64,000 nt of DNA, from contig JAEQBH010006415.1 of the NCBI GenBank assembly GCA_016808115.1, positions 62,001 to 126,000 of the forward strand. The letters are read 5' to 3'. A program made the position numbers and the translations under genes. Shown here piece after piece: positions 46,046 through 56,639 of this stretch. The stretch is from Tetrastigma voinierianum. Its lineage: Eukaryota > Streptophyta > Magnoliopsida > Vitales > Vitaceae. How positions within the stretch are numbered: the first letter of the stretch is position 1; every line of letters begins with the position of its first letter. The notes below the pieces were generated by a model. That model did no database searches, was not told the DNA's origin, and worked only from the letters and a program-made list of their open reading frames with translations.

Positions 46046-46985
46046 TTTCAAGTTCAAGAATACTCAAGGGGGTCAAGGAGGATGGACTTCAACTCCATGC
46101 AAAGGGGCCTCGCCCGGCTCCATGATGTCAGGCTATAAGTTGAATCGTTCTCCGAACGGTTGTGGATTCGAGCAATTGGCTTGCAATCGCGTTGTTGGCA
46201 AGACCTAGCTCTCCTTCATCTCCTATTGATCACTCCTTGCTTTTCCTTAGCACCTTTTGTACTCGCACACCGATCAACTCAAACAACCTCATCGTAAAAT
46301 TTATTCTTCAATTTCTAGCAACTCATGTTTGTTGTTCAAATGAAAGATATTCAACCTTATGTCATGTTACCAAAAGTTAATTGCATGACTCCATTCAAGC
46401 AATTGATGATTGCATTGGCAAAGGGGCTTTAAAATGGTCTTCCTAAGATGATTGGCACATGATCGTCTCACTTCAGCAATTGGTTCAATGTCAAGTACCA
46501 CAAAATCTAATCGGGTAGTAGAATTTGTCTATCTTAACTAGGACATCCTCAACTATCTCCTTTAGGAGCCTCACTCTGACGATCGGCCACGAGAGGTGAT
46601 GTTAGTAGGTTTAAGTTCACCTAAACCTAGCCGCTTGTATACCGAAATGGCATAAGATTCACACTGCCTCTAAATCTAGCAATGCCTTATTTATGCAATT
46701 CCCACCAATATTGACTGTATCATGGAGAAACTCAGATCCTTGTACTTACTGTGCAGTATTTGCTTTGAATTATGGCACCGACATGTCTGAGAAATGCTTT
46801 CTTCTCAATGCCTAATCCCTTCTTAATTGTACAAAGATCTTTCAAAATTTTGCATAAGCAGGAACTTGTTTGATTAGGTCCATTAAAGGTATGTTAACCT
46901 TCACTTATTTCTGAAACCCTCTAAGAATGCCTCGTTTGTCAGACGCCTTCTTCTTACCCTAAGTGCTTATGGAAATGGAGGTGGT
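46046..46985 (-). pseudogene. Athila-3 protease region, frameshifted
   Basis: On the minus strand GVMQLTFGNMT lies at about 46362-46394 and a remnant of the PIILG.PFLA block follows near 46440. VDKFYYP and VLDIEP-type text lies at about 46490-46540, and YAKILKDLCTI-like text near 46830-46860. This is the same retropepsin region as in Athila-1, with comparable decay. Confidence 0.65.
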
Positions 46986-48570
46986 ATACTGTGATTTCAT
47001 TGAATCTCCTCTAGGAGAATAGGGCTCACAGTTGCAATTCTTCTCCTCGCCTAGGTTCTTACTGTGTTTTGGCATAGGTTGAACAACCTCTTTTCCAGTC
47101 TCTCGTGGTGATTATGGCCTTTACCTCATCCATTCCCGATCCTACCTCATGAATCCCCTTAGATTTGGAACTCCGTTTGTGATGGAAACCTCCTCCCTTT
47201 CTTGTACCACAACTTGTTAATCTTAGTAGTAGATTGAATACTGTAGGTTGTCAATTTTCTGGTTGAGATTACTCTCAAGCCCATCTATTCTCTTATTCAA
47301 AGGTAATTTCTACAAGATCAACTTTTCAGGCAACAAGGCATTAATTCCTTTTGTTCCTCGTTGAACAAAGTTGCTCTACCACCTTACTCAAATTCAATAT
47401 GGCTTGGTTTCATCGAGAAGGCAGGATGGTGGTTGTTGTGACCGGTGGAAGGAAAACTAAACTGAGGTTTAGCACTGGGGTACATGTGGGGTTGGGTCTC
47501 CATGCAAGATTGTGTGGTGATTCCTCCTAATCAATTGTGGTATTACCATATGGAGCATTGGATTGTTGTGGTTTGTATTGTCCTACAGTGTTTGCACATT
47601 CTGACATCAAATCCTTCACCGCAGGGCCATAGGGACACTGCTCGCGGTGCAAGGGATTGGAAATTTGCAAAGGGATTAGACTGCATAGATTTTCAACACA
47701 GATGCACCTCGAGTCAAGCTACTAAGCCTTTCACCTTCTTGCATAGGGGTGAAATCCTAGCTCTCATTTCTATATGTCTTCAGCAAAGGCATACATTCCT
47801 TCCGGTTTGGTTGATCGGGTGGTCTCATCCTATCGCTCTCTAGGTTAAGTCACATCCCAACCCCCAGTTTCAACACGTATCTTAAAATCCATGGCTTCAT
47901 CAGATGTTTGCTTAAAAGTCTCCCACATGGTTTCTAAGAGTCCCATGGCGTGAGACATATCACCATAGAAGTGGTTAACCAACATCCATGTGTCAAACCC
48001 ATGGTGTGGACATGCACCGGATGGTTTCCTATAAATCTCTCCTAACACCGTAAAATCTCTCACCATCCCGAAATAAAGGCATACATTTGCCTTTTCAAAT
48101 TATTAGTCTCAGGAACACCGAAGAACTTTTCAAGAATTCAGCTTGGGTAGCTCAAATTCCCAATTTCTTATGGTTCTAGGTCTCAATGAGCTGAGCCATA
48201 TCTTGGCCCTTTGTCCTTTAGAGTCAATGGAAATGCCTTTAGCTTCAAAGAATCCATGTCTATCATACCTTCCTCGGGTGTAGTGCAAAACCTCCTCCTC
48301 AAAATCCCTTATATGAGTGTATGGATTTTCCTTTCCATACCATGATATGTGGGAGTAGGGCACAAATGTCCTCCCTCACCACCAAGCACACCCTCTCTCT
48401 CTCTCCCGCCAGAGAAAGTAGAACTGACAAAAGGACGGGGCACTAACTCTAGGGAGGGTGGATGGATCCTCATGGTTCTATATGCATTTGGATTCATAGG
48501 GGTTCCCGTCGACTCCTTGTCAGTTCGTGCATGTGGGATCCATGGTATCGCCAGACACCGACTTCACTAG
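46986..48570 (-). pseudogene. Athila-3 gag, frameshifted
   Basis: Minus-strand frames: 48309-48497 starts MNPNAYRTMRIHPPSLELVP; 48130-48363 has ENPYTHIRDFEEEVLHYTRG, AKGISIDSKGQRAKIWL and SLRPRTIRNWEFEL; 47845-48066 has ACPHHGFDTWMLVNHFYGDM, LLETMWETF and EAMDFKIRV. The end block MDEVKAIITTRE is near 47100-47140. This is a fairly readable Athila capsid in three frames, more complete than in Athila-1. The element also encodes protease but not the enzymes for reverse transcription or integration. Confidence 0.8.
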
Positions 48571-48857
48571 CTAGGTCAAGCTGTGTACTTATCCACACCC
48601 AATCTGGCAATCTCTATCCCACTGCAGGTGCTACAGCTTGTTACACAATTAAAGAGACAACAAAGAGCAACAAACAACCTCGCAAAAAAGATTAAATTAA
48701 CTAAAAAAAAAAACTCGACCGAATGAATCGAATCGAAACAAAGGCAAGCATCGCAGCGAAGCAAACTGGCGCTCCGTGAACTTTGCAAAAGAGGTAAAAA
48801 GGTTACCTTCACTTGTGATGTGGATCACAAGTACTAACTGCCATATGAAGTTTACAC

Positions 48858-48875
48858 CATCCCCTAACGGCGCCA
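48858..48875 (-). other. Athila-3 primer-binding site (tRNA-Asp)
   Basis: On the minus strand TGGCGCCGTTAGGGGATG follows the 5' LTR end by two bases. It is closer to the tRNA-Asp complement at its 5' end than the Athila-1 site (GCCGTT kept). Confidence 0.8.
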
Positions 48876-48877
48876 TT

Positions 48878-50635
48878 TGATTCGCGCTACGCAGGTCGAA
48901 ATGAATCAACAACAGCCTATATACCTAGTTCTCCCATCGCCAGAATGTAGCTACCGCAAAGATAGTGGTCTAGGGTCCAACACGGGATGGGCTTCTCATC
49001 CTAGAAACAGTCGCATTTTAGGCATGAAGGTAAGGCTTTCTATTTGGACTTGATTTGTGCCACAAAAGTCAGAAATGGTTTAAACTGGAAATTGCAAAAC
49101 TGAAATGGTAAAATCGAAATTTAAAGTGGAAGAATGGAATCCTGAAGATTTAGGGTCACCTAAACTTATAAGCTAGGGGCAAACACATGTCCTCGTGTTT
49201 ATCCTCCCGTGTGAGTCAACACAGATGCGCTTATGGCCCCTTTTGTTTAAACCCACATTCCTTATCATTTAAGGCTAGTAAAGACCATCTAGCGAATCAT
49301 AAAGGTGATCTCTCACCCGAAAGCACTGAACCCTAAAGTATGGAGAGCATTACCAAGAATAAAAGTCAATGTTATTTAACCCTAATTTGAAGAACCCTAA
49401 CATGTAAATGCTACCTCGTAGGCTCGTAAAACCATCTAAAGAACAATACCCTAAAGTACGGAGAGTATCAGCCAAGACAATAACATCCCCATGTTATGCA
49501 ACTGAATTTTTGGAAAATAAGGGCCAAGTAAATACACTACCCGTGACTTTTAGTACAAGAGGACAACATAGTTTAACCCCACCACTGGGGTTAGCCTCCT
49601 TCCTCTTCAAAGGAAGGAGGCTTTCTACATCTCTTGAGTCACATCCTCAAGAGGTGTGTGCTCGCAACTGGAAAGTGAAAGAAAGAAGAGAGAAAGAAGA
49701 GAGAGAAGAGAGAAAATAAAAGCAAAGCTTAAAAATAAAACAATTTATTTACAAAAGCAGTAAAAGAAAAAAAAACTTACAAATCACCAAAAACTTGTAT
49801 TCCCTTCTATCCTCTTCTCCTTTATTACAAAACATGAGGGGTATTTATAGGCCTCCTCAAGGTATGAAATTACCAAAAACCCTAATAACTAGGCTAAGTT
49901 ATAGGACAATTGGGTAATAAACCAAGTTTGAAGGCGGTTGCATTAATTACAAAGCATGACGAGGCCTGCAAATTTCGCTACAGGATGAATTTCGCTAAAT
50001 TAGCGAATTTGGCAAGGTTTAGCGAAATTGGCAATGGCTTAGCGAAATTGGCAAGTGTTTAGCGAATTTGGCAAGGTTGGAATTTCGGCTAGTTAGCGAA
50101 ATTTCTCGCTTAAGCTGGGGCTAAATTGTTTAGTAGTTTAATTTCGCAAATGCACAAAGTGTGTTTGAGTAGCGAATTTCGTAATTTGTAGCCGAATAGA
50201 TTGCGAACCGTTTCAGCGGTCGCTTGCGAAATTCGCTTTAACTTGCGAACTGAACAGGGACAAGGACGTCGCGAAATTCGCCAGGCTGCGAATTGCTGCG
50301 AACAGTTACAAAATTCTGCTTTGTCGCTCCTCTATGCCTCTCATCCCGCCTTCAACTCCGCATCTCGCTTCCTCCACTTTTCCTTTGTTTCCATTGATTT
50401 TGGGCTTGTTGATGGTCGACTAAACTTCCAACCTCTCAAGGATTGATCATTTGCATTGTGGCTGAAGTCCTGTTATAAATACCTACAAAACAACCAAAAC
50501 ATGCTCCAAATGGCATAAGTGTTACTAAGAAGACATGAACACTTCAATTGGGATATATGACATGATTAATGATCAAAAAGTACTCAAAACCTATCTAATA
50601 TAGGGTTCAAAATTGCACTTTTTGAGCACTAATCA
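48878..50635 (-). repeat. Athila-3 5' LTR
   Basis: On the + strand it runs from TGATTCGCGC to CACTAATCA, then ACACA. TATTTATA at 49842-49849 is the promoter TATA box on the minus strand. The TTAGCGAA cluster (49970-50320) lies upstream of it in element sense. The 103-codon plus ORF 49408-49719 crosses the R region and is chance. Confidence 0.9.
49970..50320 (-). repeat. TTAGCGAA array with 20-bp register in the Athila-3 5' LTR
   Basis: TTAGCGAA starts at 50000, 50019, 50039 and 50059 in tandem units of 19-20 bp (TTAGCGAAATTGGCAA plus spacer). Further TAGCGAA or TTCGCTA words occur before and after. TTAGCGAA and its complement TTCGCTAA alternate, giving hairpin potential. Confidence 0.85.
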
Positions 50636-50640
50636 ACACA

Positions 50641-50783
50641 TTGTATTTCAATTAAATTGAATGCCACCGTTAACAAATCGAAAAATGTCCTTAAAAATTT
50701 TCTTTTATTTTGTTCGAGGACAAACAAATCTTTTCTTTTTTTCTTACCGAGAGGACAAGCAAAATTTTAAGTTTTGGGGAGTT
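50641..50783 (+). other. Athila-2 3' end and polypurine tract
   Basis: This is the continuation of Athila-2 after Athila-3. The last bases, AAGTTTTGGGGAGT (50769-50783 area), form a purine-rich tract directly before the LTR start TGACGAGC. The tract agrees with the (A/G)TTTGGGGGAG words upstream in the same element. Confidence 0.75.
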
Positions 50784-51129
50784 TGACGAGCTTAAAAGTC
50801 ATCTATTTTTAGTTCATTTTTCTGTTTGATTTTAATGTAAAAAGGAATAATTGAGATGCAGATATATTAAGAAACTCACCAAATTTGTTATTTGCAAGGA
50901 GTATAAAAGAAAGAAGAAAATGCAGTGGAAAATGCAAGAATCGGGCGGATTGAAAATGCGTAAAAATAAAGAGGCGTAAATGAAAGCAAATCGTTAATTA
51001 ATGTTGGGTAGCTAGTTGCACGGTTCAGCATGCAGGTCGCAGCATCGTGAAAATTAAAGGAATTTCTAATGCGTGTCGCGATGTGGATCACAAAAAGGCA
51101 AATTTAAGATTGGAGTGTAAGATTCAGTT

Positions 51130-51830
51130 GAGGTCGCGACATCCTAAGACATCAGTTGAAGGCTGCAGATAACTTGAGCTGAGGTCGCGACATAAGGAAC
51201 ACCATTCAAAACCGCAAAGCTATAAAGTATGTCGACATCGCATTCAACGCTGGAGACCGTGGAGTATGTGTAGAGTGATGTCGCATCAGCGAAATTAATG
51301 TAGCGACAACACGAGCGACCAGTTGAAGACTGCAGATCCATAAGCTGATGTCGTGACAAGAGATTGTTGTCGCAACACTACCGCGTGAATCAAATGGAAG
51401 CTTCGTAAGTTCCTTTAAGCTAATGTCACGACAAAGGAATGACGCTCTAGACACCAAAAGCAAATCGCTCTCAAACAGGCCCAGAGAACTAGTCAGGCAG
51501 CAGAATGATGCTCATCATAACCATGGGCACGACTAAAGTCGCAAGGAAATGAACTGTTGTCACGACAAGAGATTGAGGTCGGGATATCATGAACGTGCAG
51601 TTAAAAGCTACAGAAGAATTGAGCTGATGTCGCGACAAGACATCGATGTCGTGACATCGGGAGAACCCTATTGAAACCTGCAAAGGTATAAGGTGATGTC
51701 GCGACAAGGGACCGAGGCCGCAACATCAGAAGACATCAGTTGGAGGTCAGAAGACTTAAGCTGATGTCGCGACGTGAGATCGATGTCGCGACATGGATGA
51801 TGTCGCGACAAGGGATTTGAAGTCGCGACC
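51130..51830 (+). repeat. TGTCGCGACA palindrome array in the Athila-2 3' LTR
   Basis: Exact copies start at 51628, 51697, 51784 and 51801, with one-base variants (GGTCGCGACA near 51132 and 51184, TGTCGTGACA near 51350 and 51650, TGTCGCGACG near 51766). It has the same arrangement as in the 5' LTR. Confidence 0.85.
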
Positions 51831-51905
51831 TGAACATTAACATGGGCCAGTCCACTTGGAAATCCACAAAGACTGCATTGGGATTAGGGCCCAACTGAGA
51901 AACCC

Positions 51906-51913
51906 TATAAATA
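51906..51913 (+). promoter_or_regulatory. Putative TATA box, Athila-2 LTR
   Basis: TATAAATA, about 75 bp after the last palindrome. The 5' LTR, which would drive the element, reads TATAACAC at the same place. Confidence 0.5.
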
Positions 51914-53317
51914 CGCAGCCTACCCAACCATAACAAAGAAGCCAAGGGACACGTGACGGAGAGGTCCGGTAAATAAGGCCTTGCTTTATTTTTCTTTCTT
52001 TAGTTTTCTTTTCTTTTCTTTCTTCAACGCCGATAGTTAGAGATTAGATTAGATTTTATCGCTTTAGTTTCGCTTTATTTTGAACTGGATGTTATCGTTT
52101 TGAGCGTGTTTGAATGCACTCCAATTCTTTAAATTACTACCGAATGTTTGAAGTTCACGAATATCCGAATTCGACCTCCAGCCATAATGCGCTTATTCTT
52201 ATGATCGAGGAATGTCAGAGTGTGTAAATCAAGAATTGAGGAACCCAAATGCTCCATTGCGTGAAGGTTATTGTCGAAATAATCTTTCCCCGTAGTTGTT
52301 TCAAAGCAGATTGCGAATTTCGGGGCTTATGAATTTACTTTCTATATGGGTTTAATGTTTTGATCCGAATATCGCTTTATACCCGTATTAAGAGTCAATG
52401 CTTCATTGCTCGATTTCAAGGAGGTCCTCTGGAAAGTGACACAGATGACAACTCGAGTTATGAACATTTCTTTGAAGGTATATTTACCTGCTATTAGATC
52501 TAATGAGCTTTGTAAGTTTATCTTGATAAATCCTTCTCAATTTCTGAAATCAAGAATGGGTTGAATGAGTTATCAATTTAAACAAGCAGAGAGTTCACCT
52601 CAATTCGAATAGTGAAGCCAATCCCGTGTTAGCTGAGATCTAATCAAGGAGAGGGTGATCTATTCTAATTTTGAGGAAAAGTAACCTGGAAGTTGTATAT
52701 CCTTGCTTGACCGATAACTTGGGAGTTAAGGTTTACAGTCCATAAAATGGGTATGAAGTAATGCAAAAGAAAATACCTGTAATTAGGGACGTCCTTGTTA
52801 AAAGTAGTTATCTCATTCTCAGATTCGAAAGGACTGTGTAAAAATTAGATAATGAAATGGAGTGTGGAGAGATTCAACAGATTTACTAAACGCTGACATA
52901 TTTAAAACCCAGTCACACGTTTAAAATTAATGCAGTTAATACAATGTGAATCGATACTTCACAATAAAGATTGATCTTAATGTGTACTCTAAACGATAAT
53001 TACTCACTTCCATTTATTTCTTAACTATTCAGACATTTCATTATTCTTAGATTTAGTTTATTCGATTGTTCATTATTCTTTATTATATACTTGTATAACT
53101 TATACCTTCTTAAGCTTCGGAACACAATGTCATTTTATAGTCTAAATAGTATGGAGCTTCGAGTAGTCGTGGTAGTTGATCTTAGAATTTTGAGATCTCT
53201 GTGGATCGATATCTGACTTAAATCCAATTCTATTACTTGCCGAATTGCACTTGCGTGATATTAGGCCAAAACCATTGAAAAATGATTTACTTAGAGATGT
53301 TTGTCTAGTTTACTTCA

Positions 53318-53322
53318 TATAT
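53318..53322. repeat. Right target-site duplication of Athila-2 (TATAT)
   Basis: Identical to 27983-27987; Tekay-2 sequence resumes immediately after. Confidence 0.85.
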
Positions 53323-53900
53323 GTCATGGACTCAAAGAATATGCAGATGCAATTCCGATGTGGTCACGGGTATTATTTCTATCCTTGATCATGGATGTAT
53401 ATACCTTAGTAGACCTGTGAGCTACGCATTCATTTGCATCCAGTTTACTCTTAGATCGTTTCCAGATAGAGACCCAAATTAGAGGGTCGTATGAGAGTTT
53501 CCCTTCCAAATGAGATCCGTTACTCGCAGACAGAGTAGTCAGAGATAGTAGAGTTCTGACTAGGGAATAAGAGTTCCCAAATACAATCTTGTAGCTTTAG
53601 ATATGAGGGACTCTTTGATGTGGTTCTAGATGGATTGGTCAGGCTCTCGCCATAGAGCCACACATTAAATTGTTATAAAAAGGAAGTAAAGCCGAATAAA
53701 GCCAGAAAGTGGAGGTAAAGTTCGTAGGATTACGTGAGAGAGAATATTCTCTGTGATGATCTCTCCTGCCATGACAAAGACAGAAATGTCATGAAGGCTG
53801 CCAGTGGTTATCTAGTTATGTGCAGATGTGAATATATCTATATTGATGAGATTCCAAAGCATTGTTAGGAGAGTTCCCGCATGTGTTTCCTAAGATATTA
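53323..53900 (+). pseudogene. Tekay-2 protease, frameshifted
   Basis: The frame VVTGIISILDHGCIYLSRPVS followed by YAFI (53359 onward) matches the V.TGT.SI......LFDSGSTHSFI block of Tekay protease. The catalytic D.G.S is replaced (SRPVS), so even the core is mutated. Downstream text (53470-53640) fits the L..S.P.G..... and DFDVILGMDWL segments only loosely. Confidence 0.55.
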
Positions 53901-54780
53901 CGTGATTACCTCCAGAGAGCGGAGTTCACCATCGATTTGATCCCAGTGGACCTGAGCCCATTTCCATTCCTCCTTATAGGATGGCCTCGTAGAGTTGAGG
54001 GAGCTTAAAGTCTGGCTAGAATAATTCGTTAAGTAAGGGATTCACAGACTCAGTATATCCCCACGGAGCTCCATTTCTTTGTGAAAAAGAAGATGGGAGT
54101 TTACGGCATGCAGGATTGATGCACAATTGAACAAAGCTACCATCCACAACCCAAGATTCACCCTAGGATCGATGAGTTATTTGATCAACCTACACCTCGG
54201 TATACTCCAAGATAGACTCGAGGCTCAGGTAATTACCGCCTGAGAGCATGTATATGATACCCGTAAGATCGTATCTAGACACGCCACGCATTAAGGATTT
54301 TTTGGTGATGCCATTTGGTTTGACTAATGCTCCGACAGCGATTATGGATTTGATGAACCGAGTATTCCAATCGTATTGGATAGGTCTGGCTATAGTTTTA
54401 TTGATGATATCTTCTAGTGTATTCGTGTAGTTCGTGAGGAAACATTCAGAGCACCTGAGGATTGTATCACAGACTCAGGGAACGACATGCTTATATGCCA
54501 AATTGAGCAAGTGTCATTTGGCTTGACAAAGTGGTATCTCCTAGGTTTGATTTCAAATTGATGGGGTGGGAGCTGTGGATCCCTGCAAAAATAGAAGCAG
54601 TAAATTGGAAACCACTAAAGAATGTGTCGAGGTCGAGCTTCCTTGGTTTAGCGGTGGTACTATAGGAGTTTGTTGATGGGTTCTCAAGATAGCACCCATC
54701 GACTGCCGACAAGGAAAGATAAAGAAGTATGATTGGGTAGAAGCGTGCCAATGTAGTTTTGAGTGGGAGCTTGAAGGGTA
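53901..54780 (+). pseudogene. Tekay-2 reverse transcriptase, frameshifted
   Basis: AEFTIDLIPVDL-like and PISIPPYRMA-like blocks lie near 53925-53990. In 54060-54250 come KKKMGVYG and a NYRLRA remnant. The frame 54248-54430 contains [27 protein letters not shown], and FIDD in another frame is at 54397-54408, the catalytic motif. GFSR near 54670 starts the thumb/connection. Several shifts. Confidence 0.75.
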
Positions 54781-55230
54781 GATTGACTCAGCCCCGCTTT
54801 AGCTTTTACCCAATGGGAGAGATGGATTTGTGGTTTATAAGTGATGCTTCCAGCAAGGCCTTATTGTGGTTTCCTTTGATGCAAAATGATAAGGTGATTG
54901 CATATGCCCCTAGACAAATTAAAGAAGCACGAGGAGAATTATCCTACACACGACTTTAGAGCTAGCAAAGAAATGTGGTTTGCAATCGTTAAAATATGGA
55001 GACATTATTTATATGGTGTTCATTGTAGATCTTTACAGATCATAAAAGCCTTCTAATATATTTTCACCCAAATAGAGTTAAACCCGAGGCAAAGAAGATG
55101 GCTTGAGTTGATTAAGGATCACGACTCGTACTATCGAGTGCACCATCCAGAAAAAGCTAATGTCGAGCGTATGCCTTGGTAGGCGACCGCAGAGCTATTC
55201 GGTCTCACACATGAGATCAAAGCTATCCGC
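54781..55230 (+). pseudogene. Tekay-2 RNase H
   Basis: The frame 54759-54959 (66 codons) has ISDASSKALLWFPLMQNDKVIAYAPRQIKEAR..SYTRL, the first half of RNase H with the D-A-S motif. Then comes IFTDHKSLL (about 55030) with the catalytic D, and a HHPEKANV.RMPW remnant of the Y.PGKANVVADALSR ending. The frame breaks at 54959. Confidence 0.75.
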
Positions 55231-56639
55231 CATTATTGGGCGTGATCCGAGAACATTAGTGATATTGAGGTTGAGGATTCTCGAGCCTTGTTGGGGCCAC
55301 GCTTCATGTTAGACCACCCTAGTGGATCAAATTCTAGCGTGGCAAATAAGTAGTGATCCACAAATGATTGCTTAAGGAAGAGATAGAAAAGGGAAAGAAA
55401 GCAGAGTTTCGGATTAGAGATGATGGCAAGGATAGTTGAGAGGTCAAGCAGTGTGTGTGCCGTATATGGTGAACTCAAGAGAAATTATGGAAGAAGCACA
55501 TTCATCATATGCTATGCATCCAGGTAGTACCAAGATGTACTGAACTTTGAAATAACATTACTGGTGGAATGGGATGAAGAAAGAGATCGCAAGCTTCGTG
55601 TCTAGGTGCCTAACCTCACAAATAGTGAAGCCAGCAGTAACATCGCTGGCCCGTGGGGAAGATACAGTTACTCCCTATTCCAATATGGAAATGGGAAAAG
55701 ATCACTATGGATTTTGTGACAGGTCTTCCACGGACTCAGAGACAACATGATGCAATATGGGTGATAGTAGATCGATTAACAAAGTCTGCTCATTTCCTAC
55801 TAGTTAACAAGCCGAGGATTCTTTAGAAAAGTCAGTCAAGTTGTATGTGGATGAGATAATAAGACTCATGGGGTTCCAAAGTGTCGATAGTGTCGCATCG
55901 AGACCCCCAGTTCACATCCGTGTTTTGGCCTAGTTTGCAAACAAGCTGCTTAGGTACTTCGCTCTACATTTCAAAGACAAATACTTCATCCTCGGGACGG
56001 CGTAGAGAACTATTCGTGACGTTAGAGGATAAGGGCCGAGCTTGTGTGTGATGGAATTAAATGTGAAGTTGGGATACTAATTTAGCACTAATGGAGTTTG
56101 CTCTATTAAATAATAGCGCTACCAAGCCAAGATAGAAATGGCTCCATTTGAGGCAATCAGATGGCAGAAAATGTAGAACCCACAGGTCGGGATGAGGCTG
56201 GTGAGAGAAGACTAGTAGGCCCCGAACTAGGCAATGCATCACTTCGTGAGAAAGGAAAGCTGCCTGGTGATAACTGAAGATAGCAAGAGAGCAAACGTAG
56301 TGCTATGCGGACAAACCGGGTCGAGAGACTTGCAATTCAGATAGGTGACCAAGTCTTTTTGAAGATTTCACCTTGGAAAGGTGTGTCGAGATTCGGGAAA
56401 CGAGGCAAGCTTTTACCCGGGAGAGGTATATTGGACTCCAGAATTGTGGAGCAAAGTGGGGCCGTAGCTTACAGATTAGTTACCCCAGAGTTATCTAGAT
56501 TCATGATACATTCCATGTCGATGTTGAGGAAATACATCCCGTGATCCTTCACATGTATCATGAGAGCAACCAAAGGTGCTTAAAGGAGGAATTTGACTTA
56601 TGAGGACATACCCGTGCGATAGTAGATCGTAAGGAACAG
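55231..56639 (+). pseudogene. Tekay-2 integrase and start of chromodomain region, cut by Athila-4
   Basis: Blocks in order: EEAHSSYAMHPG-type text near 55495, WKWEKITMDFVTGLPRTQ and DAIWVIVDRLTKSAHFL (55690-55800), SIVSHRDPQFTSVFW (about 55890), then FALLNNSAT near 56095. The frame 56305-56544 has LAIQIGDQVFLKISPWKGV, RFGKRGKLLPGRG and GAVAYRLVTPELS, then MLRKYIP. A DRKEQ word near 56620 is where the chromodomain would begin, and Athila-4 starts 15 bp later. SHRDPQF retains the second catalytic D. It is frameshifted throughout. Confidence 0.8.

Larger units (their letters stand above)
40631..50635 (-). mobile_element. Athila-3: Athila-type retrotransposon without pol, minus strand
   Basis: Bounded by LTRs 40631-42374 (3') and 48878-50635 (5') with a perfect ACACA duplication. 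A tRNA-Asp primer site at 48858-48875 shows minus orientation. From right to left it holds gag, protease, an AT-rich junction, a GC-rich env-like region and 3' noncoding DNA, the same order and the same lack of RT/RNase H/integrase as Athila-1. It is 10.0 kb. It is inserted in the 3' noncoding region of Athila-2 and so is younger than it. Confidence 0.9.
27988..53317 (+). mobile_element. Athila-2: Athila-type retrotransposon with pol and an env-like ORF
   Basis: Direct LTRs (27988-30601 and 50784-53317) with a perfect TATAT duplication bracket gag, protease, RT, RNase H, integrase and an env-like ORF, all plus strand. Without the nested Athila-3 (40631-50635) it is about 15.3 kb, long even for Athila. 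Its LTRs are unrelated to those of Athila-1/3/4. A polypurine tract adjoins the right LTR, but I cannot find a tRNA-Asp primer site after the left LTR, so that site may be lost. It is inserted in Tekay-2 between gag and protease. Confidence 0.9.
50784..53317 (+). repeat. Athila-2 3' LTR
   Basis: It runs from TGACGAGCTTAAAAGTC to GTTTACTTCA, then the TATAT duplication. It carries the palindrome array at 51130-51830 and a TATAAATA box at 51906-51913, which in the 5' LTR is damaged (TATAACACG). Confidence 0.9.
23541..56639 (+). mobile_element. Tekay-2: Tekay-type chromovirus, split by Athila-2 and cut by Athila-4
   Basis: A 3-kb 5' LTR, a primer-binding site and gag lie at 23541-27987. Protease, RT, RNase H and integrase lie at 53323-56639, on the same strand and in the right order. 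The break falls between the gag zinc knuckle and the protease and is filled by Athila-2 with a perfect TATAT duplication. The 3' end with the second LTR is not in the window, because Athila-4 starts inside the integrase C-terminal/chromodomain segment at 56640. The bases before the LTR are CTATT; the matching duplication is out of view. Confidence 0.8.
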
